The position numbers and the translations under genes were made by a program. From Achromobacter xylosoxidans (lineage in GTDB: Bacteria > Pseudomonadota > Gammaproteobacteria > Burkholderiales > Burkholderiaceae_B): 64,000 bases of DNA. The stretch spans positions 62,001-126,000 of the forward strand of contig NZ_MTLG01000052.1 of assembly GCF_002192695.1 (NCBI RefSeq). The letters are read 5' to 3'. Below, one piece after another: positions 58,136 through 64,000 of this stretch. Below the pieces are notes generated by a model that ran no database searches, was not told the origin of the DNA, and saw only the letters and a list, made by a program, of their open reading frames with translations. Within the stretch, counting starts at the first letter, position 1, and every line of letters begins with the position of its first letter.

Positions 58136-59062
58136 ATGAACCAGGAAGTCAGGCTTTGCGAAGTGGGTCCCCGCGACGGGCTGCAGATGGCCAAGGGCAT
58201 GATGTCCGCGGCCGACAAGCTGCGCTGGATCCGGCAATTGGCGGACGCCGGCTTGCGCGAGATCGAGGCCGGCAGCTTCGTTTCGCCGCGGCTGGTGCCG
58301 CAGATGGCGGATACGGGCGACATCCTGCCCGAAGTCCTGAAGATCGACGGGCTGACCGTCGTTGCGCTGGTCTGCAACCTCAAGGGCGCCATCGCCGCCT
58401 ACGAGGCTGGCGCGCATGCGCTGTCGTTTCCCGTTTCGGTCAGCGATACGCATAGCCGCGCCAACGTCGGCAAGGGCACCGATGCGCAGGTGGATGTGCT
58501 GGCCGCCATCGTCGATTGGGCGCGGGCGCAGCCGCGGCCCATGCGCATCGACGCGGCCGTCGCCACCGCCTTCGGCTGTTCGCTGGAAGGCGCGGTGCCG
58601 CTGCGTCGCGTCGCGCAAGTCGCCGCTTCCGCCGCGCTGGCAGGCGCCGACGAGATCGCGCTGGCCGACACCGTGGGCTATGCCCATCCGGCGCTGGTGC
58701 GCGACGCGGTGCGCGCCGCGCAGGACGCCGTGGGTGCGCGGCTGGTCAAGCTGCATCTGCACGACACGATGGGGCTGGGCCTGGCCAATGCGTTGGCCGG
58801 GCTGGACGAGGGCATCCGCGCTTTCGATTCTTGCCTGGGCGGCCTGGGGGGATGTCCCTTCGCGCCTGGCGCGTCGGGCAACATCGTCACCGAAGACCTG
58901 GTCTTCATGCTGGAAAGCATGGGATACCGCACGGGCGTGGATCTGTCGCGGCTGTTGCAGGCGCGGCCCTTGCTGGCCCAGGCGCTGCCGCAGGAAAGCC
59001 TGCGCAGCGGCGTGGCCGCCGCCGGCATACCGAAGACCTACGGGACGCGCGCCGCGGTCTAG
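58136..59062 (+). CDS. mvaB: Hydroxymethylglutaryl-CoA lyase (or related 3-hydroxyacyl-CoA lyase)
   Basis: A 308-residue TIM-barrel lyase of the HMG-CoA lyase/DRE-TIM family. It splits HMG-CoA into acetyl-CoA and acetoacetate. GPRDGLQ is at 11-17 with the catalytic Arg-Asp, the metal site HLHDTMGLGLANAL is present, and the signature loop GLGGCPFAPGASGNIVTEDL carries the reactive Cys. HMG-CoA from leucine or from an external acid via the CoA-transferase are both possible sources. It closes the cluster. Confidence 0.9.
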   Translation: MNQEVRLCEVGPRDGLQMAKGMMSAADKLRWIRQLADAGLREIEAGSFVSPRLVPQMADTGDILPEVLKIDGLTVVALVCNLKGAIAAYEAGAHALSFPVSVSDTHSRANVGKGTDAQVDVLAAIVDWARAQPRPMRIDAAVATAFGCSLEGAVPLRRVAQVAASAALAGADEIALADTVGYAHPALVRDAVRAAQDAVGARLVKLHLHDTMGLGLANALAGLDEGIRAFDSCLGGLGGCPFAPGASGNIVTEDLVFMLESMGYRTGVDLSRLLQARPLLAQALPQESLRSGVAAAGIPKTYGTRAAV

Positions 59063-59087
59063 CGCAAATTCGGCAAAGGCGCGGGTT

Positions 59088-59525
59088 CTAGCGGTAGACG
59101 ATTACTGGCAGCGTCGAATGCGCCATCACCTTCTGCGTCTGGCTGCCCAGCAGCACGGCCGCCAGCCCGCCGTGGCCGCGCGAGGCCATGGCGATCAGGT
59201 CGCAGCCTTGCGTCATGGCGATATCGATGATGGTCTGCGCCGGGTTGTTGCTTTCGCGCATTTCGGTGGCGCAGGGCACGCCCGCGGCGCTGGCCTGGGC
59301 GGCCGCTTGCGACAAGTACGACTTGGCGAGCTCCTTGGCCTCGCGCTCATATTCCGTGTGCACGCCTTCCAGGTGCACCGTTTCCATGGAGGTCGGGCGG
59401 TAGGCGCTGTACACCGTCAGCACCGTGACGCTGGCGCCCAGGGCGCTGGCCAGGCCTAGTCCTTGCGCCAGGCCGGCATAGGAGCGTTCGGATCCGTCAA
59501 TGGGGATGAGTATGTGCTTGTACAT
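59088..59525 (-). CDS. Universal stress protein (UspA family)
   Basis: A 145-residue single-domain Usp. The start MYKHILIPIDGSERSYAGLA and the ATP-binding pattern GHGGLAAVLLGSQTQKV (G-x2-G-x9-G-S) are typical, so nucleotide binding is likely. It has a perfect AGGAGGT ribosome site. It is divergent from the heme d1 genes; Usp genes are often placed near denitrification or anaerobic genes, but no FNR-type box was seen in the gap. Confidence 0.92.
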   Translation of the reverse strand: MYKHILIPIDGSERSYAGLAQGLGLASALGASVTVLTVYSAYRPTSMETVHLEGVHTEYEREAKELAKSYLSQAAAQASAAGVPCATEMRESNNPAQTIIDIAMTQGCDLIAMASRGHGGLAAVLLGSQTQKVMAHSTLPVIVYR

Positions 59526-59764
59526 GACAACCTCCTGAGGGTGTGGAGGGCGGCGCGACTGCGCGCGGCCCTAGGAGCGTGAACAGCGGCTGTCCTCATA
59601 CTACGCCTTGTGGCGATTCTCGGCGAACCGCGAGGAAAACGCGCGGGACGAGGCCGGCGCACCCATGGCCGCGGCACGGACCGTACCTACTGCGTCGGCA
59701 TCCCGCTACCTACACTTCCTCCTGAAGCCTTATTTTGCGCAGCGCGGCTGCAGGGGAGGGAGTA
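59526..59764. other. Gap between uspA and the nir genes
   Basis: About 240 bases between divergent genes. It must contain the promoters for both. No TTGAT-N4-ATCAA (FNR/NNR/DNR) box could be found by reading both strands, and no good sigma-70 hexamers were seen. Nothing else was recognised. Confidence 0.4.
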
Positions 59765-60556
59765 GTGAGCGGAACGGTTTACCTGGTTGGCGCCGGTCCG
59801 GGCGATCCCGAGTTGCTGACGGTGCGCGCCTTGCGGCTGTTGCAGCAGGCCGATGCCGTGGTCTGCGACAGGCTGGTGGGCGCCGGCATCCTGCCCCTCA
59901 TCAATCCCGCCGCACAATTCCATGACGTAGGCAAAATGGCAGGCGACTGCCGCCACCGGCAGGAAGACATCCATCAGTTGCTGTTGGAACTGGCGGGATC
60001 CTGCGCCCGCGTCGTGCGCTTGAAGGGCGGCGATCCGTTCATTTTCGGCCGTGGCGGCGAGGAGCTGCTGTTCCTGTCGCGGCATGGCGTGCCGGTCGAG
60101 GTCGTGCCCGGCATCAGCGCCGCCAACGGCTGTGCGGCTGCGCTGGGCATCCCTTTGACGCATCGGGGCGTGGCGGCCAGCGTGCGTTTCATCACGGGCC
60201 ATCTGCGGGACGATGCTGGCCTCGAACTGGACTGGAGTTCGCTGGCCGACCCCACCTGTACCCTGGTGTTCTACATGGCTGTGGCCAACGCCACCGAGAT
60301 TGTCGCGGCCTTGCAGCGGCACGGGCGCGGTGGCGACACGCCGGCCGCGCTGGTTCATTCCGGCACCACCGAAGGCCAGGACTGGACGGTGGCCCCCTTG
60401 CGCCAGATTCCGCAGTTGGTGGCCGGCTTCAAGTCGCCCACGCTGCTGGTGGTCGGCGACGTGGTGCGTCTGGCGCAGCGCGCCTGGTCCGCCGCCGCGG
60501 CGGGACAGCTGCTGCTGCGTGACGCGGCCGAGCCATGCACCCCGGTCGCGGCCTGA
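59765..60556 (+). CDS. nirE: Uroporphyrinogen-III C-methyltransferase for heme d1 synthesis
   Basis: A 263-residue SAM-dependent enzyme that methylates uroporphyrinogen III at C2 and C7 to precorrin-2, the first dedicated step to heme d1. It has VYLVGAGPGDPELLTVRALR, VVRLKGGDPFIFGRGGEELL and VEVVPGISAANGCAAALGIP, the SUMT signatures. The start is a GTG after GAGGGAG. It could also feed siroheme or cobalamin, but it leads the nir gene string, so NirE is the best name. Its 3' end overlaps nirC by 22 bases. Confidence 0.9.
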   Translation: MSGTVYLVGAGPGDPELLTVRALRLLQQADAVVCDRLVGAGILPLINPAAQFHDVGKMAGDCRHRQEDIHQLLLELAGSCARVVRLKGGDPFIFGRGGEELLFLSRHGVPVEVVPGISAANGCAAALGIPLTHRGVAASVRFITGHLRDDAGLELDWSSLADPTCTLVFYMAVANATEIVAALQRHGRGGDTPAALVHSGTTEGQDWTVAPLRQIPQLVAGFKSPTLLVVGDVVRLAQRAWSAAAAGQLLLRDAAEPCTPVAA

Positions 60557-60882
60557 CATGCCTGGCGCTGGCCTGTTGCATGGGGCTGGGAGCGGCGGCG
60601 GCCCGGGCGCAGGCGGCGCCGGACATCGATCCCGTCGATCAACAGCGGCTCATCCACCTGGTACGGCAGGACTGCGGCTCCTGTCATGGGTTGCGCCTGA
60701 ACGGCGGCCTGGGGCCGGCGCTGACGCCGCAAGCGCTTGCCGGCAAGCCGCCGGCCTATCTCGAACAGGCGATTCTGCGCGGCTTGCCGGGGACCGCCAT
60801 GCCCGGGTGGCGCGGCATGCTTGCGCCCGACGAAGCCACCTGGATCGCTGCGCGTCTGCTCAAGGGCTTTCCAGAGGAATAG
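60535..60882 (+). CDS. nirC: Periplasmic c-type cytochrome (cytochrome c55x)
   Basis: A 115-residue protein with a signal peptide (MHPGRGLTCLALACCMGLGA then ARA) and one heme c site CGSCH, with an axial Met in GTAMPGW. Size and place match NirC, a small cytochrome c55x that can pass electrons to nitrite reductase or take part in heme d1 maturation. It overlaps nirE in a different frame and precedes nirF by 7 bases. Confidence 0.88.
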   Translation: MHPGRGLTCLALACCMGLGAAAARAQAAPDIDPVDQQRLIHLVRQDCGSCHGLRLNGGLGPALTPQALAGKPPAYLEQAILRGLPGTAMPGWRGMLAPDEATWIAARLLKGFPEE

Positions 60883-60889
60883 AACGTTC

Positions 60890-62059
60890 ATGAAACTGCG
60901 TCTCCTGCTTGTCCTGGCCGCCATAGCGCTGGCCGGCTGCGCCGCCGCCACCGACCCGCGCGGCACCAACGACCTGGGCATGGTGATCGAGCGCGCCGAC
61001 GGCGCCGTCTCCATCGTCGAAACCAGCGGGCAGACCCGCTTGGCGAGGGTCGAAGGACTGGGCGATCTTTCCCATGCGCACATCGCCTATTCTCGCGATG
61101 GCCGCTACGGCTACGTCTTCGGCCGTGACGGCGGGCTGAGCAAGGTGGATCTGCTGCGGGGGCGGGTGGACCGCCGCATCATCCAGTCCGGCAATGCAAT
61201 CGGCGGCGCCATTTCGCAGGACGGGCGGCTGGTCGTGGTGCAGAACTACACGCCCGGCGGCATCAAGGTATTCGATGCCCAGACCTTGCGCCAGATCAGC
61301 GAAGTGCCGGCCGAGTATGCGCCGGGCAAGCGTTCCAAGGTGGTCGGCTTGGCGGACCTGCCCGGACAGAAGTTCGCCTACGCGCTGTTCGACGCGGGCG
61401 AAATCTGGATCACCGATCTGTCGGACCCTGCCCGCCCGGCCACGCAACGCTATGAGGCCGGCCGTCAACCCTACGATGCGCTCGTCACCCCCGACGGCCG
61501 CTATTACATCGCCGGGCTGTTTGGCGAGGATGCGCTGGCCATGATGGACCTCTGGCATCCGGAGGCCGGCGTGCGCAAGATCCTGCAGGGCTATGGGCGG
61601 GGCGAGGAAGCGCTGCCGGTCTACAAGATGCCGCACCTGCGAGGCTGGAGCGCGGCGGGCGGCCGGCTGTTCCTGCCCGCCATCGGCAGGCACGAGGTGC
61701 TGGTGGTGGATACCGCCACCTGGCAGGAAACCGGCCGCATCGCCACGCTGGGCCAGCCGGTGTTCGTCATGGCGCAGCCCGATGGCCGCCGTGTCTGGGT
61801 CAATTTCGCGGTGCCCGACAACGGCCAGGTGCAGGTCATCGACACGGAAACCCTGGCCGTGGTCCGGACGCTGGCGCCCGGCCGCGGCGTGCTGCACATG
61901 GAGTTCACGCCGCGCGGAGAAGCGGTATGGCTGTCGGCGCGCGACGATGACCGGGTGGTGGTGTACGACACCCGGACGCTGCAACGCGGCGCCACGCTGG
62001 ACATTCCCAAGCCCAGCGGCATTTTCTTCACCAACAGGAGCGGCCGCATTGGATTCTGA
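60890..62059 (+). CDS. nirF: Heme d1 biosynthesis protein NirF (lipoprotein)
   Basis: A 389-residue beta-propeller protein related to the d1 domain of NirS, acting in the periplasm in late heme d1 assembly (dihydro-heme d1 as a proposed product). The lipobox is LAGC with Cys18. Propeller repeats include SRDGRYGYVFGRDGGLSKVD, DGRYYIAGLFGEDALAMMDL and MAQPDGRRVWVNFAVPDNGQ. The end overlaps the start of the next gene. Confidence 0.92.
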   Translation: MKLRLLLVLAAIALAGCAAATDPRGTNDLGMVIERADGAVSIVETSGQTRLARVEGLGDLSHAHIAYSRDGRYGYVFGRDGGLSKVDLLRGRVDRRIIQSGNAIGGAISQDGRLVVVQNYTPGGIKVFDAQTLRQISEVPAEYAPGKRSKVVGLADLPGQKFAYALFDAGEIWITDLSDPARPATQRYEAGRQPYDALVTPDGRYYIAGLFGEDALAMMDLWHPEAGVRKILQGYGRGEEALPVYKMPHLRGWSAAGGRLFLPAIGRHEVLVVDTATWQETGRIATLGQPVFVMAQPDGRRVWVNFAVPDNGQVQVIDTETLAVVRTLAPGRGVLHMEFTPRGEAVWLSARDDDRVVVYDTRTLQRGATLDIPKPSGIFFTNRSGRIGF

Positions 62060-63047
62060 GCTGTCCGCTTCCGATTTGCGTCTGCTCGATGGCTGGCAGC
62101 GCGACTTCCCGCTGGTCTCGCGCCCCTACGCCTTGCTGGCGGAGCGCGTCGGCCTGGATGAAGATGCGGTGCTGGCGCGCTTTCGCCTGTGGCAGCGAGC
62201 GGGCGTGGTGAGCCGGATTGGCCCGGTGCTGCACCAGTCCTGTTTCGCCAGCGCGCTGGTCGGCATGCAGGTGCCGGCCGGCCAAGTGGATCAGGTCGCC
62301 GCCTACGTCAGCAGTCTGCCGCAGGTCAATCACAACTACGAGCGCGAGCATGCGCTGAACCTGTGGTTCGTGACCGCCTGCCGCACGCCTGTCGGGTTGG
62401 CGCGCTTGTTGGCGCGGATCGGGCAAGACACCGGCTGCGAGCCGCTGGCCTTGCCCATGGAGGCCGAGTACCACATCGACCTGGGTTTCAGCCTGAGCTC
62501 GCCGCAACGCTGCGCTGCGCCGCAGCGGCGCAGCGGTCCAGCCGTGTTGCCGCCGGCCGGCAGCGCGCAAGAGGTCTTGCTCCACGCCGTGCAGGATGGC
62601 TTGGACCTTTGCGCGCAGCCCTATCGCCGGTTGGGGCTTCTTGCGAGGCTGGATGAGGACGAGACGCTGCGCCTGCTGGAGCGCTGGCAGCGCGCAGGCC
62701 TGTTCCGCCGCTTCGGCGTGGTGCTCAGGCATCGCCAGCTGGGTTTTCGCGCCAATGCGATGTGCGTCTGGAACGTGGACGACGCGCGGGTGGATGCGCT
62801 GGGGGAGCGGCTGGGCGCAGAGTCCGGCGTCACGCTCTGCTACCGGCGCTCGCGGCGCTTGCCGCAGTGGCCCTATAACCTCTTCTGCATGATCCACGGC
62901 AAGGAGCGGGAAGCGGTGCGAGCGCTGCGCGATGCCATCGCCCGCCGGCTCGGACTGGATGCCTGGCCGCATGCCGTGCTGTTTTCGACCAGATGCTTCA
63001 AGCAGCGCGGCGCGAGGTTCGTGCCTGAAGAGGCGGCGCATGCTTAG
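62049..63047 (+). CDS. nirDL: Siroheme decarboxylase subunit, NirD and NirL fused
   Basis: A 332-residue protein made of two AsnC/Lrp-like halves. Residues 1-150 (QRDFPLVSRPYALLAERVGL, NHNYEREHALNLWFV) correspond to NirD. Residues from about 175 to 332 (LCAQPYRRLGLLARLDEDET, VTLCYRRSRRLPQWPYNLFC) correspond to NirL. The proteins act with NirG and NirH to decarboxylate siroheme to didecarboxysiroheme. The start is TTG, set by AGGAG eight bases upstream, and overlaps nirF by 11 bases. The fusion is also known from Pseudomonas stutzeri. Confidence 0.88.
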   Translation: MDSELSASDLRLLDGWQRDFPLVSRPYALLAERVGLDEDAVLARFRLWQRAGVVSRIGPVLHQSCFASALVGMQVPAGQVDQVAAYVSSLPQVNHNYEREHALNLWFVTACRTPVGLARLLARIGQDTGCEPLALPMEAEYHIDLGFSLSSPQRCAAPQRRSGPAVLPPAGSAQEVLLHAVQDGLDLCAQPYRRLGLLARLDEDETLRLLERWQRAGLFRRFGVVLRHRQLGFRANAMCVWNVDDARVDALGERLGAESGVTLCYRRSRRLPQWPYNLFCMIHGKEREAVRALRDAIARRLGLDAWPHAVLFSTRCFKQRGARFVPEEAAHA

Positions 63048-63525
63048 GCCCAAGAACATTGCCGCGAGCGTGCCGCTGGCGCTGGACGCTGCCGACCGCA
63101 AGCTGATCAACCGCCTGCAGGGCGGCTTTCCCATCAGCCCGCGTCCGTTCGCGGACGTCGCTCAAGCGCTGGGGCTGGACGAAGACGCCGTGATCGCGCG
63201 CGTGGCCCGCTTGCGCGAGTGCGGCGCATTGAGCCGTTTCGGCCCGTTGTTCCAGATCGAGCGCGCCGGCGGCGCGTACTGCCTGGCGGCGATGGCCGTG
63301 CCGCAGGCGCAATGGGAGCGGGTCGTGGCCCTGGTCAACCGCCGGATCGAGGTGGCGCACAACTACCGCCGCGAGCATGCGCTGAACATGTGGTTCGTGT
63401 TGGCGGCGGCTGATCCCGCCGATGTGGCTGTTTGTTTGCGCGCCATTGAACAGGAGACGGGCCTGCCCGTGCTGGCGTTTCCGAAGGAGCGCGAGTACTT
63501 CCTTGAAATGAAGCTGGAGGTCTGA
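63040..63525 (+). CDS. nirG: Siroheme decarboxylase subunit NirG
   Basis: A 161-residue AsnC/Lrp-like protein: LDAADRKLINRLQGGFPISP RPFADVAQALGL with the HTH-like DEDAVIARVARLREC, then VAHNYRREHALNMWFVLAAA. The conserved H-N-Y-x-R-E-H block is the siroheme-binding pattern of this group. It overlaps the NirDL gene by 8 bases. Confidence 0.9.
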   Translation: MLRPKNIAASVPLALDAADRKLINRLQGGFPISPRPFADVAQALGLDEDAVIARVARLRECGALSRFGPLFQIERAGGAYCLAAMAVPQAQWERVVALVNRRIEVAHNYRREHALNMWFVLAAADPADVAVCLRAIEQETGLPVLAFPKEREYFLEMKLEV

Positions 63526-63526
63526 G

Positions 63527-64000
63527 ATGGACGCAGCCGGCCTGACTCCGTTCGAGCTGTCCCTGGTCCACGCCACGCAGGCTGGGCTGCCTATCCGGCG
63601 GGATCCGTACCGGGCCGTGGCCGAACGGCTGGGCGTCACCGAAGCCGCGGTGATGGCGCATTTGCGCGACATGCTCGCGCGCGGCGTGATACGGCGCATC
63701 GGCGTGGTACCCAATCACTACGCGCTGGGATTCGTGGCCAACGGCATGACGGTCTGGGATGTGGACGACGGCCAGATCGACGCCGTGGGAGCCTGGCTGG
63801 GCCAGCGCGCGGACGTGAGCCATTGCTACCAGCGTCCCCGGCATCCGCCGCTGTGGCGCTACAACCTCTACGCCATGCTGCACGGCGCCGACCGCGCGGC
63901 GGTGCTGGCGCGCATCGATGAAGTCGCCGAGGCCTTGCGCGCGCGCTTTCCGGAAGCCCTGCGCGCGCACGACGTGCTGTTTTCCTCGGCCATCCTGAAA
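63527..64000 (+). CDS. nirH: Siroheme decarboxylase subunit NirH (cut by window end)
   Basis: The first 158 residues of a fourth AsnC/Lrp-like subunit. LSLVHATQAGLPIRRDPYRA VAERLGVTEAAVMA and VSHCYQRPRHPPLWRYNLYA (C-Y-x-R pattern of the NirL/NirH type) are visible. No stop codon occurs before the window end; family length is about 165-175, so only the last few residues are missing. The ATG sits one base after the nirG stop. Confidence 0.9.
   Translation, partial: MDAAGLTPFELSLVHATQAGLPIRRDPYRAVAERLGVTEAAVMAHLRDMLARGVIRRIGVVPNHYALGFVANGMTVWDVDDGQIDAVGAWLGQRADVSHCYQRPRHPPLWRYNLYAMLHGADRAAVLARIDEVAEALRARFPEALRAHDVLFSSAILK

Noticed and set aside
59526-59764. FNR/NNR/DNR box for nir control
   Set aside because: Both strands were read for TTGAT-N4-ATCAA; no acceptable match was found.

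Overview
The window is high-GC, densely packed chromosomal DNA from a betaproteobacterium. The gene orders trxB/ftsK-lolA-(insert)-rarA-serS, ilvB-ilvH-ilvC-pssA and rpsO-pnp, the many Bug-type orphan substrate-binding proteins, and the GC-rich intergenic hairpin repeat near 4.8 kb all point to the Alcaligenaceae (Achromobacter or Bordetella type). This placement is inferred from gene content; no database comparison was made. No insertion sequence, prophage block, CRISPR array or replication origin was seen.

Layout. 0-4.8 kb: end of an SMR efflux gene, a Smr-domain gene and trxB on the minus strand, divergent from ftsK-lolA. 4.8-14.7 kb: a nine-gene minus-strand run that reads as a D-amino-acid / N-acyl-D-amino-acid utilisation operon (PLP D-amino acid deaminase, peptide-type ABC importer, RpiR regulator, D-aminoacylase, RidA). 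14.8-18.5 kb: an amidase of the deaminated-glutathione type, then rarA and serS. 18.6-20.8 kb: small orphan genes, including one that may be translated from a leaderless mRNA. 20.8-31.2 kb: catabolic genes with local regulators (amidohydrolase, LysR, enolase-superfamily enzyme, Bug protein, CSS-EAL phosphodiesterase, IclR, MFS permease, nitrilase, flavin-reductase-like protein). 31.3-39.4 kb: cyclotransferase-like protein, chemoreceptor, tRNA-Ser(CGA), CPA2 antiporter, 3-hydroxybutyrate dehydrogenase, yaaA and a FUSC exporter. 39.8-49.6 kb: core metabolism (ilvB-ilvH-ilvC, pssA, rpsO, pnp, ilvA) with two lipoproteins. 49.7-59.5 kb: PIN protein, GST, an intron-containing tRNA-Leu, a second nitrilase with a LysR, an RDD/zinc-ribbon protein, and a LysR-CoA-transferase-Bug-HMG-CoA lyase cluster, then uspA. 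59.8-64 kb: a heme d1 cluster nirE-nirC-nirF-nirDL-nirG-nirH, cut by the window end.

The most striking element is tRNA-Leu(UAA), split after U34 by a 225-nt group I intron whose P1, P7 and conserved core blocks can be read directly. The most coherent multi-gene system is the D-amino-acid operon, in which import, deacylation, deamination and enamine clean-up enzymes lie together. The heme d1 cluster implies cytochrome cd1 nitrite reduction, although nirS itself is not in the window.

The reverse strand of many GC-rich genes is open over long stretches (for example opposite pnp and ftsK). These are treated as shadows and left out.
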